A DNA stretch of 64,000 nucleotides from Amoebidium appalachense (GCA_963693365.1 CAVNZM010000003.1:12586001-12650000); one strand, 5' to 3'; shown: positions 18,654 to 44,757, counted from the first letter of the stretch. Notes: a model not told the origin generated them from the letters alone. Program-made: numbers and translations.

Positions 18654-19114
18654 GCTATGCCCTTCTCGTAGCAAATCCCAGTGTTTGATTGTGTCGATAT
18701 TGTCCGCTGTTAGGCGTTAGGAGAAAGAATGAAAACCTGGTAAAGCAGCCGAAGAAGGTATGTGCACGACTGTGGTGGCAGTTCTAATCGTGGATGTGAC
18801 TTTGTGTTGTTTCATTTGGTGCCATTATTCCATCCTTCATAGAAAGATAGGGTTCGGGGACTTCACATGAAGTGTAAAGGTATGAATTTGTGGGGAGTGG
18901 CAAACCTAAAATCCATTAAAAAAAACGAATTCTTACACTTGTGCTTTTCCTGCAGCCCTTTGCAGCCCAACGGTCACCTGCAAGAATTCCAACTAGCAGT
19001 GCTCAGTCGAAGGAAAATGCCAGTGCAAGACAGGCTACACCGGGGCCGACTGCGGAACATGCGACTCGGGATATACCCGGACGGCTGAAAACCCGCAGTG
19101 CACACGTATAGAGG
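17561..19114 (+). pseudogene. Decayed extracellular protein gene: Ala/Thr stalk, TSP1, EGF-like
   Basis: Three exons can be followed. Exon A (about 17561-17973) encodes an Ala/Thr-rich mucin-like stalk; its frame breaks near 17875, after which another frame (CAATSAAAQLKVVTRAARD) reaches the donor in phase 1. Exon B (18358-18532) is a thrombospondin type 1 repeat: CILGAWSEYSACSN, then after a one-base shift LQSRTRSV, QCAESSIETVPC and SVPC. It is 175 nt where a phase 1-1 exon should be a multiple of three, so one base is extra near 18406. Exon C (18956-19114, 159 nt, phase 1-1) is EGF-like (CQCKTGYTGADCGTCDSGYT) but has an in-frame TAG at 18994-18996. Three defects in three exons argue for a pseudogene; assembly error is the alternative. 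Such modules usually act in adhesion or recognition at the cell surface. Confidence 0.7.
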
Positions 19115-20061
19115 GTGGGGTGAGGCTTTACCGTACAAACCGTGTAAACAAACTGCAAAATGGTTGGCTCCAGTAGTGGTAGTATGCAATGTGCTGTCCC
19201 ATAACTAGATCATCCAAGTAAATAGAGCGATGAATATAAAGATCCACCATGTGTATGTGGCCTGGTGACTGTATAATGTTTAGCTTTCCCTGTCAAACGT
19301 TTTATTTGTAATTTGGTTGGTTTTATAAAGAGATTAAAAGCTAGCCCTATTATCTATGTATGTGCCTCGATTAGCTGAAGAGCCCACCTGAGCAGGCCAA
19401 TAGAGCAAATGGCACCACAATATTCTTTTGTGGTTGGCGTTTGCAGTAACTTTTAATTTAGAGTAGCCTAGAAGTCTTTAACTAGTGGTATGGCATCGTG
19501 ATGTAAACATTTAAAGCCTTTGGATGTGATGGTAAAAACCGGTGTCAAGTCATGTAATATAAACACTGTTAAATTCAAGGGGCCCACGGTTCCCATGTAA
19601 TACCACAGCCTTTTGCTTTGCGACACATGCACTTGTATGCCATTGTGTTTCAAAGACCACCTTATTCATGATCAGATGCCCTAGAGCATGATGCTCTGAC
19701 GCATGCAATAACAAGTTTTATAATACACTCGATAGCCGAAAAGGGCACAAAGCCCATTATTTGTGCTGACCCCATTGTGTAAATGCGCTATCTCGTTCGT
19801 CAGATTGACCCTCGCAGTCTCTCCTTCTCTCCCTTTCTTCCCTGCTTCCCCTGTGAATTTCATCAGGTCACACATACGTATACACTGAGACACACCGATA
19901 ACTTGAAACAAGTACTAGTGCGTGCACACACACACACACACACCATGGTGCGCACACGGTGACCCACACCCACACCCACAAGCACTGCACATCAGTGCAG
20001 ATATACACATATGCATATTGGGACATCTGCTCGTAGACGGAATCTCTCTCTCGCTATTTCT

Positions 20062-20114
<53 letters not shown>

Positions 20115-20952
20115 ACACACACACACCCCTCTCCTTGAACATGTTTGATCGATGGGGGCCCTGTGTGGAAGATGGGTGCACGGCAGTGAGGTTGGTGGGC
20201 ATAAGAATTACAAGAATGTAATTCAGGGAGTATGCTGTCCAGAACCATAATAAACATTCTTGAGTCGCCATGAACTAATAACAATACCCAGTATAGTATC
20301 CGGCCCTTACTGGCAATCCGGGGCGTTGACGACGTCTATATAAGATTGTAACTGTTTTCTGACCATGGCCCAAATGACCTTTGAGGATTTAGTAATGGGC
20401 CAGGGGACGTGAGCACGCTGTCATGCAGCTCAAGGGGGAGTACATACTGCGCATGCATGGGAGATCTCGAGTGAGAGCCTGAATGGAAGGCTGAGCACGA
20501 AGTTCATGAAACAATGATTACATATGTGCCCGGGAGTCCAGGAGCTTGAGCATGGGAGGGGGGAGGGGGTGGGGGTGGGGAGGGGAGGGGAAGGGGAAGG
20601 GGAAGGGAGGAAGGGGGGGGGGAGGGGGGGGGGGGGGGGGGGGGGGAGGGGGAGGGAGGTAGCCTGAGGCCTAGGGGTCTCAGAGTCGAGCTCTAGTAGA
20701 ACATTCTTCTTGTTCAGTTTCGAAGTCAGTTTCGATTCCCTGGCAGTTTCTTCGGGGTTTATCCTAGTTGACTCGAGCAGGCCTAGGCTTTCGTCCATCT
20801 TCTCTCGATTTGTTGTGTTTTCTTCAGCTTACTTTTTGTTGACAACTTCTGATTCCTCATATATGCAGGTCATTAAACAGGCACGTAGGAGGCTAGCAGC
20901 GAGGCAACCAAATTAGCCGGTTGGGTTTGTTACTCCCACTATAGCTGTTGCG

Positions 20953-20986
<34 letters not shown>

Positions 20987-21041
20987 ACGGCAGGGGCGAG
21001 CGCGTGTTTTTAGTAAGAGTGTGTGTGTGTGTGTGTGGGCA

Positions 21042-21085
<44 letters not shown>

Positions 21086-22922
21086 GGTGTCTGTGCCAGG
21101 CGGGAGCGGAGGGGGGGGTGGGGTTGGGGGGGGGGGGGGGGGGGAGGGGGAGGCGCGGCTCCTTGGGGATGGGGTACATCAAATCATTCCCATTGACAAA
21201 GACCCCATCATTTTCGATTGATATTTGCATTCGATTTTTCTTTTCTGCAGTTTCTTATCAAACCGTGTATATTAAGGGTTCTGAGGCGCCTCAAAATCAT
21301 TCCAGTATGTGATTACATACTATCGTAAACCTAGCCTGGCTTTGGTTCCGCTAAATATCACACTATTCTGCAATAGAGCCAAAAATCCTTCAAACCCCCC
21401 TTCCTCCTCCTCCCCCCCTTCCAAACAAAATAATAACAATAACAATAATAATTAGATAAATAAAACAAAATAAAATACTGCGTAAAAAAAAATGAGCTGT
21501 GGCTCGTCAATCATTTATTAATGTTGTAGCTGGTTGCCAATACGACTATATCATACCAGCATTCCAAATATAATTTTTTGACAAAATCCGACCAATCAAA
21601 CGAAAGTCTCAGCCCATTCTGACACGTGTTACGACCCCCTGTGCATCAACGTGCACGTTAACCCTCTCCGGTCGGAAATCCATCGTAGCAAATGAGTTGG
21701 GGCCCAGCACACGATATGGCTTGGTGAGGTTGTTTTCATACACCTGCAGATGTGTGTGTGTTGGGGGGGGGGAGGTGGGGGCGTGAACGTGTGTGTATGC
21801 ACGGTTGTCGTATGCATGTGTGTGTGCACCAGGACATGTGCCCAGGCGTGATCGCGGGAGCAGTGTGTTGGTGATATAGACATGTTTGCGTGTGCCATTG
21901 ACGTCGTGTTAGTCTGTGTACCCGTGCATGTGTGTGTGTGTGCATGTGTGCGTGAGTTGTGAATGTGAGTGTGAGTGTGAGTGTGTGTGTGTGTCAAGCA
22001 CCCACGGTGAATGCGCATCTAAAGAAGGTAAAGGGAGGGGAGGGGGGGGAGGGGGGGGGGGGGGGGGGGGGACCGCGGGGGTAGTGGTGGCGGTTGAAAA
22101 TGGTAGCGAAAGAAGCAGATATCGGTGAGGCAAGGGATAATGTTAAGTCACTTGTATGACATGGATGCATATTGCATGAAAAAACATATCAGCCTGCATG
22201 TCTGCCCAGTGCCCCTTACCCACCTTCCCGCCCAGTACTCTGCATCACCTTCTTCTTGTGTAAAAAGGAGAGGAAGAGTTGGTGGGAGAGGGTTGGGGGG
22301 CAGGGGCGGAGGAGAGGAGAGGGGTGGGGGGGCTGGTAACTATAGCACCCGTGCTATGTGTCTCTTTGTGAGTGTCTCTGCGTGTGTGTGTGTGTGTATG
22401 TGCATGTGTGTGTGTGTGTTTGTGTTTGTGTTTGCGTGCCTGTGGCGTGTGCGTGCATGTGTGTGTGCATGTGCGACATGGTCGTGCACGCGCACATGTG
22501 TGTTGACAACATTGTAACTTAACAGTTTTCCAACACAATTGGAAACACATACCACGTCATCCTCCGTGCTTGTCTCTCCGCTGCGTATCAGTTTCTTGCC
22601 GACCCACGAGGCATAATCTGCAGCTTCCATTCTGTTGTGTGCAGTAGTCAAGTTAGAAGACTGAAACACAACCGTAGGCACTAGAAGCATGAATTTGGGT
22701 TTGTGTAAACAGGTCCTGTGCATGTTGGTGTATGTGTACACAGGGTTGCAGAGAGTTTACACATAAGGGTGTGACTTGTGCAAGAGTATCTTGTGTGTTT
22801 GTGTGTCCGTGATTGTGTCTGTGTCCGTATCTGTGTGTGCCTGTAAGGGTACATGTGGTGTGTGCATTTGTGTGTGTGAACCTACCTGCATGTGTGTGTG
22901 CATGTGTGCGTGCCTGTCTATG

Positions 22923-22955
<33 letters not shown>

Positions 22956-22978
22956 ATGTGTCTGTGTGAGTTGTTTTG

Positions 22979-23029
<51 letters not shown>

Positions 23030-23601
23030 TGCGTGCGTGCGTGTACTTTTGTGTATGGGTGCGCGACACGTGCGCACACACTTGTGGAGTGGCTGTTCTG
23101 TGAAGATGTGCCGGAAGCACGTGTGCATTATTAGGAAATGCAGCAAAGGCACACAAATGTACGAACACCTATGTTGAAAAACGCAGCAAAAAGACCCTCA
23201 GTTTCCAGGGTTCTTAAGGTTAAGCGAAACACATTCCACAGTCAACAGTGCAAAAAGAGGCGACAGAAACCTGCTCTACACAAACTACATGGCGACACAC
23301 AAACACTTAGCCTACTCTAAAGAGCAAAGGCGAGAGGGAGGAGGGGGAGAAAATGAGTTGGGGGAGGGGGAGGGGGAGGAGAGAGGGGAGGGTTTGAGGG
23401 GAATGGGGGGGGCGAGGAGGATATTCCCGCGGCAATGTGGGCATGTAGCCTTCTACTGAGAGTCACGCACATTTGCGTTCAGAACAACAAACATAGCAAA
23501 GGTTCGAGATGCGCTAATGAAGCTTATGTTGAACTAGCCCCCCTCCCTCAAATACTCCCCCTCCCCCCTCCCCCTCCCCTCTCGCCCCACAACACCACAC
23601 A

Positions 23602-23633
<32 letters not shown>

Positions 23634-24001
23634 GAAAAAAAAAAAAAGGGGGGGGGGGAAACACCTTAGCTTGGTTGTCGCTGTTTTGTTTGCAGTCGTT
23701 CCAAAAGCAGCCGCCCTGACAACACGCCCTTCTACCGAAACCCTTGTCGAAATGGGACGAAGGAAGTTAGCAAACATATGTTTTGGACGCAGATCTAGAT
23801 GTTTTATGTAAGAGCACCACAACCATATGTAAAAGAGTTGACTTGAAAGTGAAGTCCGGCGGAAAGAAGTTTGCCAACACCCAAGTCCATACGCCGGAAG
23901 TCCCCGCGCACCTGATTGGACAAAACACGATCCGATGACGTAAAATCAGGGGAGAACGATTCGATCCCCAAGCGACATAAAGGGGCCGTCAGGCCCCTTT
24001 A
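19115..24001. other. Mostly non-coding stretch with homopolymers and TG/CA arrays
   Basis: There are C-runs at 20063-20114 and 20955-20985, G-rich stretches at 20551-20660, 21107-21144 and 22037-22071, and (TG)n blocks at 21019-21077, 22381-22430, 22927-22954 and 22981-23029. An A/T-rich part with ATAATAACAATAAC lies at 21425-21480. CCAATCAAA (about 21593) and TGATTGG (about 23913) boxes occur. Apart from the possible exons near 20870-20916 and 21251-21312 I see no supported gene. Confidence 0.5.
21251..21312 (+). other. Possible terminal exon ending VYIKGSEAPQNHSSM
   Basis: A good acceptor (TTTTTCTTTTCTGCAG) is followed by a short frame encoding SYQTVYIKGSEAPQNHSSM and a TGA at 21310-21312. 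It would be read in phase 1, the phase in which the EGF-like exon ends, so it could be the last exon of that decayed gene. No transmembrane exon was found between them. A similar short acceptor-led frame ends at 20916 (ARRRLAARQPN). Confidence 0.25.
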
Positions 24002-24986
24002 GGGCCTGTTTGGCAACGCGGAGTTACGAACTCCGGCGTAGACAGTATACGCCGGGTATCAAATCAGTATCCAGATTCTGATTTGTAATCCGGATTTAGG
24101 TCAAAACCTGGCGTAGATAATAACCGCTCGTGCCAAACAGACAACACTTTTTTCAGCTGCAGCTTAGTTTATCAAGTCACATTGCGCAAGTTTTACGTTG
24201 ATCGGAGTGCGCATACTTTGCACGTATATCGTACCTAGGACTCAGTACTATTTTTTTTGTAGTGACTGTGCAGTGTCCCGTATGTATGTATTTGTATACA
24301 CTGTAATGATACCATTTGCATATATAACAACATCAACGTTTCCGGTTGCAAAACCACTATGTATTTAGCACGAAACATGGCCCTTTCGGCCGCAATTGCA
24401 GCAATTGCATTCTTTGCTTCCCCCTACAGGCATCCTGTCGGTTCAGACAATCTTGACCGATGTGCAAACGATTGTCTAATGGTTAAAAAAAGGTTGCCTA
24501 CAAGTTGGCCGCGAAGAGGAAGAATAGTTGAGGGGGGGCTTGTTTTTATACGACCTACCACACGTGGCCGGCTGTGTGTGGCTGTGTCGCAGCCTGCGCT
24601 CGGGCTGTCGCAGGCTCACCAGCAAGCTGGCCATGCCGGTGACAACGGACTTTCCGTTTGGCGTCTTTTCCACTTTAACTGTGTTTGGCTATATTGCACT
24701 GCCGCCAATTGGCCGAGAGAGAAATGTAAAAAGGTCTCACGACATGAATTTTCATTGGTTTAGACCTTCACACGGCGTTCAATTTCGCGCCTAATCCACC
24801 TCCGGAGGTGGATTATAGAAATTGGAGTACAAGCGATGTCCAAGGGGTTTGAAACCCGGCGTACACAGGCCCAGATTGGGCCGTCTGTTTGGCATCGCGG
24901 ATTTCAGAAAATCCGCTTTAGCCCTAACTCCAAAATCGATCTTACTCCGGAGTATGGCCGCTAACTCCGCGTTGCCAAACAGGCCC
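24002..24986. mobile_element. Non-autonomous Harbinger/Tourist-like DNA transposon, 985 bp
   Basis: The ends are perfect 25-bp inverted repeats starting GGGCCTGTTTGGCAACGCGG (left 24002-24026, right 24962-24986). They are flanked directly by TTA on both sides (23999-24001 and 24987-24989). A 3-bp TWA target duplication and GGSCCTGTTTGG-type termini are hallmarks of PIF/Harbinger and their Tourist MITEs. Two further inverted copies of GTCTGTTTGGCA lie inside each end (in reverse at 24131-24142, and at 24883-24894). A 134-aa plus-strand frame (24359-24763, starting MYLARNMALSAAIAAIAFFA) is present but shows no DDE transposase motif, so the element probably depends on a transposase elsewhere. 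Confidence 0.8.
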
Positions 24987-24989
24987 TTA

Positions 24990-25604
24990 GCGGGGGGTTG
25001 GGGGGGCGGCAGCCCCCCCATTTAGGGCCCAGACACACATAGGGTTATGGTTATTGGGTTTATGTTTTTTATTTTTGTAAATTATTATCAATTATTGTAT
25101 TTTTTTAGCCGGTTATCATCCGATCTCCCTATACCTAGGGCTTCCTTCGTAGAGACCTACCTCGTTTGCCAAAGCCTTAAGAAAAAAAAGGAAAAATGCT
25201 TACGTAATCCTGTCATATGTGACGTCATCTTCAAAACATGGTGCGAAGATACCCAACCGATGATCAGCGATAAGCAAGGAGTTAAAAAAGAAGATAACCT
25301 AATATTCAAGAAATATTGGAGATCGTTAATCTTCTCTTCAACTATGAGCTGACTAGATATACGATAGATATAACTTGGTGCGTAGATGCACTATGTTTGA
25401 CAGCGAGTGGACTTTAGGACCGTTTTATTCCTTCTTTTGTTTTCAACTGCCCATATGAATGTGTTCTCATGCAAGTTTGAACCACGAACTACAGTCACCT
25501 GTAACATTAACAAAAGAACAACGGAAACACCGCCGATTTCAAATCATCTGCTGCAAGCTGAAGGCTAACTCCAGTTTTTCACCCCTTTTTCAAAGTGCTC
25601 GAAG
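24990..25604 (+). promoter_or_regulatory. Upstream region of the SLC37-type gene with TGACGTCA
   Basis: The 615 bp before the transporter start hold no other gene that I can support. A palindromic TGACGTCA, the CRE/ATF site, is at 25220-25227, about 380 bp before the ATG. Two more lie in intron 3. No clear TATA box near the start was found. Confidence 0.35.
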
Positions 25605-39187
<13,583 letters not shown>

Positions 39188-39808
39188 CCAATAGGACACA
39201 CCGGCTTCAGCTGCTTTCCAGCTGCAGATATCCACGGATTCGATTGGTCACCGACCCAAGTATGATGTAGAGAGAAAATGGAAGCAAAGGGCATATTGGA
39301 CTGTGCATGCGTCTGTGTGGCTGTGAAGGGGTGGGGTGGGGTGGGGTGGGGTGAGTGGAGGGTAAGAGGGGAAGGGAGGGGGAGACGGGGGGGGGGGGGG
39401 GGGGGGGGGGGGGGGATTAGTATTGGAAATAAGGTTTTTTGCCGATGAAAGCGAGTGTGTATGCTAATCACGGACAGAAGATTCACTTAAGGTCAGGGGA
39501 ATATTCATTCGGGTTGGCCAAGTTTATCAGCATATTGGATGACGTTTGGTACAGGGCCTTTTTATACAAGCCATGCATGCTTGGCGACGTGAATCACGAG
39601 TAATGGGTTGAAGTTTACTTGGCCATATTTGAGGAATATTTTCTTACTAACTTGAAGATCCCATTTGGAAGCAGGCTGAATGTGGTACTGTAGCGCCTTC
39701 TTGGGAGCCCGGGTTGGCAGAATAGTGGTTTATTACGGTGGTTCTAATGGTTGGTTTGGTTTGCATGATTCTCCCTCCCCCCCCCTCCCCCCCCCCCCCC
39801 CCCCCCCC

Positions 39809-39839
<31 letters not shown>

Positions 39840-40552
39840 GAAGTTCATATATGCCGACTTGGAATTTTGGGTTTGATGTTTTTAGATTTTTCATGTAGCT
39901 TTTGTTTGTAGCTGCTTTTTGGAAGGCTTCAGGCACGCAGTTATGTCGTAATACTAACACAATGGCTGGTGTTTTTGAGAAGAGTAGTTTGGCTCAGTTT
40001 AGGTTTTTTTTTTTTTTTAAGTCTGGACAGATAGTCGATTTCTTTCACCATTGAATTCTTTTGTTCGGAAATCTATACTATTTTAAGCGTACCAGCATGT
40101 TAAAAATAGAGCACATATATCTCTGGAGACATATATTAGCTGGGACATATTGGCAGATATTTTAAAGACCGCAGATATTTTAAAGACCTCCTGTAATTGG
40201 CCGTTTTTTTAAGGAGACGGGTACTGTGTGCTCGCTTGCCTTAATAATTGACTGCGATCACGCCTCAGCCGCCATAGATACACGTCCTTTTTGAAGTTCC
40301 AGTCGACACTGACATTCAAGTATACCGTAATTATTGTTTGTTTTTATCCCCCCACCAAATGACATTATTGTTCCGGTTGAATGTGTTTGTGCACGTGTGG
40401 TGGCTGCCCCGGGGGCGGTGGTGGTGTAGTTCCCTTTTTTTTTTTTTTTTTTTTTTTTTTTGGGGGGGGGGGGGGGGGTTGTTGGCCATGGGTTGGTTGG
40501 TTGGTTGGGAGGGAGAGAGGGGTGTGGAAGGGGGGGGGGGGGGGTGTGGGAA

Positions 40553-40598
<46 letters not shown>

Positions 40599-41270
40599 TT
40601 TTTTTTTTTGTTATATAAGGGCCCGGTAGCCTTTAGGTATAATCCACACTAAGAAATAAAAAGAAATGAGGCAGGGTTGTGGTATATATAACCCGGAAAA
40701 AAAGAAAAATCAAATCTCAGGTGACATGTACAGTTGGTCCGATATCGACATCGTTGCAAAATCAGTTTGACCCTGGCTTTAAAGGGGGTTTCTTTTAGCT
40801 TTTCAGGCCGGGTCGGGTCAGAGGCGATTCTAGCTATATGATTGGTGTGCTGCGCATCAATTGCGCACCATGGTTTGGCTGGAAGCAAGGTACAGATGCG
40901 CCATAATACAAGAAAAAAGAAAAAGAAAAGAAAAAAAAAAGAAAATAAGAATGGAATAATAATAATAAAGCGTTTGGAATAAGACTGCAGTTCATATCAT
41001 GATTTATATGCTGAATAAATGGCTTGACCCGGATGTGCTGGAATTGGTGCAATTAATCGGCCTAAAAGAAACCCCGTTTTTAAGGGCGCCAAATCTGTGG
41101 GGCTTGCGTACTATGTGAGTGCGGTTGCTATATGGCTAATCAATGATCTGATCGGCGACCAATCAACCGTTACGTCATTGATCGAGTGGCTCACCAGATT
41201 ACGTAATATGTGAATTTGCTCCGATCGCTAGCGCTGATCAAACCACTAACAACTCCCGTGTGTCCGCTTT
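39188..41270. other. Intergenic, no supported gene
   Basis: Contains a G-run at 39388-39415, a C-then-T homopolymer block at 39779-39839, T/G runs at 40435-40478 and 40546-40609, an A-rich block with AATAATAATAATAAAG (about 40955-40971), and CCAATCAACC (about 41159). The short frames are homopolymer artefacts. Confidence 0.5.
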
Positions 41271-41540
41271 CGCAGACTTGGTACTTTTCACTAGTAAACC
41301 CCTCCTGAAAATTGGCAGAAGTGGTTTTATCCCGTTAGAATAAAGGTTTACACAGAGCCGTTTTGTTCGCCTCCGAGTATTACCTATGCTTCCCTGATAC
41401 ACTATGCTAGCCAATACATAGACATACCCTTAGAATCATAGGCGAACAAAACGGCTCTGTGTAAACGTTTGGATTAGTGAAAAAAACGTTTGTGCCAATT
41501 TTCAAGGGGGGTTTATTAGTGAAAAGTACCGAAGTCTGCG
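41271..41540. mobile_element. 270-bp foldback / MITE-like element with long inverted arms
   Basis: CGCAGACTTGGTACTTTTCA at the left end is matched by the reverse complement of TGAAAAGTACCGAAGTCTGCG at the right end. The pairing continues inward (TAAACCCC, GAAAATTGGCA) to AGGCGAACAAAACGGCTCTG and its mate, leaving a central loop of about 65 bp. The arms are about 100 bp with a few mismatches. No coding capacity and no clear target duplication. Superfamily unknown. Confidence 0.75.
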
Positions 41541-41765
41541 CGTGAAGGATCATGCCGGCGGCTCAAAAATGGTTGGGGTTTACACACTTTTTATTGCGTG
41601 GACACTGCCGGAGGCCCAGCCACATTCGACGACCTACTGCGTTTTCCAGCACAGCCAATCAAATGCAGCCAGTGACATATGTACATGCTAGACTCAGACG
41701 GTGATTTCGCACACGTTTTTTTCTCTCACACGTTTTTTTCTCTCACACGTTTTTTTCTCTCACAC

Positions 41766-41796
<31 letters not shown>

Positions 41797-42102
41797 CTCT
41801 TTCTTTACTTTCTCTACTTAGGCATCGGCCTTTACTTAGGCATCCACCTCTACTTAGGCCCCTTGAGGGGCAGCTAGAACCCACCCATGGCGTCTCAGGA
41901 TGCATCTGTTGTTTTGTACGGGTCTAAGGGAGCAGAGTGCACAGAGGTGTCATGTAAAACACGACTAACACATTAATGAGAGGGCAATCGGAGTTGTTCA
42001 CGAGACATTGAAAGATTTCAAACAACAACTGAATCTTTATTGTGCTCTCGGTTCCTTTTGTACTTGCGACTTATCACCTTATCACAACTAAAGAGGGAGA
42101 AC

Positions 42103-42602
42103 NNNNNNNNNNNNNNNNNNNNNNNNNNNNNNNNNNNNNNNNNNNNNNNNNNNNNNNNNNNNNNNNNNNNNNNNNNNNNNNNNNNNNNNNNNNNNNNNNN
42201 NNNNNNNNNNNNNNNNNNNNNNNNNNNNNNNNNNNNNNNNNNNNNNNNNNNNNNNNNNNNNNNNNNNNNNNNNNNNNNNNNNNNNNNNNNNNNNNNNNNN
42301 NNNNNNNNNNNNNNNNNNNNNNNNNNNNNNNNNNNNNNNNNNNNNNNNNNNNNNNNNNNNNNNNNNNNNNNNNNNNNNNNNNNNNNNNNNNNNNNNNNNN
42401 NNNNNNNNNNNNNNNNNNNNNNNNNNNNNNNNNNNNNNNNNNNNNNNNNNNNNNNNNNNNNNNNNNNNNNNNNNNNNNNNNNNNNNNNNNNNNNNNNNNN
42501 NNNNNNNNNNNNNNNNNNNNNNNNNNNNNNNNNNNNNNNNNNNNNNNNNNNNNNNNNNNNNNNNNNNNNNNNNNNNNNNNNNNNNNNNNNNNNNNNNNNN
42601 NN
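42103..42602. other. Assembly gap, 500 N
   Basis: A run of exactly 500 N followed by an A-run. A fixed 500 suggests a placeholder length, so distances across it are not real. Confidence 0.99.
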
Positions 42603-42635
<33 letters not shown>

Positions 42636-43396
42636 GGGGAACCCCAACTAATTGATTTCTCCTTGTAGTCTTTATGGTGTCTCGTAGAGAAAGTAAACCC
42701 TGATATATAGTCACCACCCGACATCTATGTACGTGATCATGATATACCGCTGAGGGGATATTCCGAGCAAAACCCCCCCCCCCATACCTGAGACTGGTTC
42801 TCTTTGCTTCGAGTAAACAGCGTAAACCCCAAGTGGTTCTAGGGCTATACCTCTACCTACTCTTGTATGTTGCCGCAGGCGACAGTCACGAGACAAAGTT
42901 GGATCGCGCGTAATCGGATCTGGCCTACTAGTAAAAAAAAAGACATGATCCGCTTGCCTAGGCTTTTTTATGAATTAGGATTTAATGATCTCTTTAAAAT
43001 TTGTGAGCATTCCGATTGGTCATTACATATGAAGCGATCTGATTAGTCATTACAGCCAAAAGGACCCAGCCGGAGACGTCCGGCGTCGTAAACCGCCCCT
43101 GCCACTTACGTAAGCCAGCGGGTACATAGCCTTGGAGACTACTTGGACAACGCGCATCTAGATCTGGCTTTTTTAGGCAGTCTGAGTCACTCTGCTCCGG
43201 CTCAGACTGGCCGCCCTAATGTTACGTCCGGCTAGTCTACCATGAATAAGGCTATGCCCGGTGACGGCATGAGGGTTTGCTTGCCGGGGCTGGGGCCAAA
43301 GGCGAGGATTCAATCCAATACGAGGTGTAACAAGGTGGTTGTGGAGGATACCGATATCCGGGTACTAGCGGTTGCAAGGCCAATACGGGTTGAAGG

Positions 43397-43432
<36 letters not shown>

Positions 43433-43900
43433 GGAGGGATGGGGGGGGGGGGGGGGGGGGGAGAGGGGGGGGGGGGGGTAGCTGCGATCAAGTCCGGTTG
43501 AACCCTCTCTCTTCTCTCTCTGTCCCCCCTTCCCCTTCCCCTCACCCCCTTCCCCCCCCCCCCTCTCTGAGACAAGACTGCATACAAGACCGGAGGGCCG
43601 AGGCTGCGGAGATCTATGCCATAGTAGTCCCGGAGGAAACCTCGGCGGCCGCCCCAGCTGCTCACACACACACGCACGGTGCTGCACAAACTTCTTGCCC
43701 CGGGAGTCCCCTAATAGGGATTTTCGATTTTGAAACGGGGAGGGGGGACGTAGTAGTAACTTTGGTGGGGAATGGGGGGGAGGAGGGGGACCCATCCACC
43801 CCTTTGGACAGCTGCCCCCCCCCCCCCCCCCCACCCACCCACCCACGTGCACCCACCCACTCACCCCCCACCCACCGCTCCGGCTAGCAGTTAGGGGAAA

Positions 43901-43946
<46 letters not shown>

Positions 43947-44069
43947 CACCCACCCCATAAGCTACCATCATATATGAGTATATCAGATACTCTTGATCAT
44001 AATACTCTACTATAATAATATATAGCAGCTGTTTACATACAATGCCCAAACGTAAACATTGAGGCTAAC
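42603..44069 (+). other. Uncertain region with possible exon fragments at 43242-43400 and 43570-43760
   Basis: ATG 43242 opens a non-repetitive frame of about 53 residues (MNKAMPGDGMRVCLPGLGPK ...) ending in G-runs. Past these, RQDCIQDRRAEAAEIYAIVV with PEETSAAAPAAH reads as protein-like up to LIGIFDFETG. The G-runs between could be an intron, but no convincing splice pair was found. A stretch near 43722-43750 resembles 45661-45690 in reverse (TTTCAAA.TCGAAAATC), so part may be a repeat. GATTGGTC boxes lie near 43015. Confidence 0.25.
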
Positions 44070-44201
44070 GGCGTGTTTGGCAGCCGAAAAAAAATCGTAG
44101 TCATATTATTGTGCGAAAAGACGAATAATCGCATTTATAAAATTATTTTGTGGTATACGTATTTAGAGGCAATACTACGATTATGGCATGCCAAACACGC
44201 C
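44070..44201. mobile_element. 132-bp MITE with GGCGTGTTTGGCA termini
   Basis: Perfect 13-bp terminal inverted repeats (GGCGTGTTTGGCA / TGCCAAACACGCC), with a second inner inverted match around ATCGTAGT. The termini resemble those of the 985-bp Harbinger-like element at 24 kb (GTTTGGCA core). No clear 3-bp duplication is visible. It sits at the end of the 43944-44069 repeat copy. Confidence 0.65.
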
Positions 44202-44408
44202 TGAACACGCAAATGTGCTCGCTCGATCGTATTTACGTTTAATCAATGGAATGCCAAAAGTGTCTTGCTCGGATGTTTGATTTGGCGAAGGGATGTAAAT
44301 CGATAAGACCGTTAATGGGTATACATTTAGTACCTCGAAGTGCAACTAAATGTCATATTTTGAGTGTGATGTTTATTCTTATATAGAAATAGTTGACCAT
44401 AGCTTGCA

Positions 44409-44426
44409 TGTGTGTGTGTGTGTGCG

Positions 44427-44506
<80 letters not shown>

Positions 44507-44540
44507 GCGTGTGTGTGTATGATGTGTGTGTGTGTGTGCG

Positions 44541-44610
<70 letters not shown>

Positions 44611-44625
44611 GCGTGTGTGTGTATG

Positions 44626-44690
<65 letters not shown>

Positions 44691-44705
44691 GCGTGTGTGT
44701 GTATG

Positions 44706-44750
<45 letters not shown>

Positions 44751-44757
44751 GTGTGTG
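44409..44757. repeat. (TG)n array with duplicated interruptions
   Basis: Long (TG)n broken three times by GTCGCGTGTGTGTGTATGATG. Another (TG)n at 45081-45165 is followed by (TG)n plus poly-G at 45230-45284, and a G-run at 45430-45470. Between, 44805-45020 is G-rich and non-coding. Confidence 0.95.

Noticed and set aside
18994-18996. TAG read as an amino acid (altered nuclear code)
   Set aside because: Neighbouring exons of the same gene also carry frameshifts, and the intact TnpB frame ends at a TAG, so decay is simpler.
24359-24763. 134-aa frame as a secreted protein or transposase
   Set aside because: It lies wholly inside the Harbinger-like element, shows no DDE or other motif, and has no promoter that I can point to.
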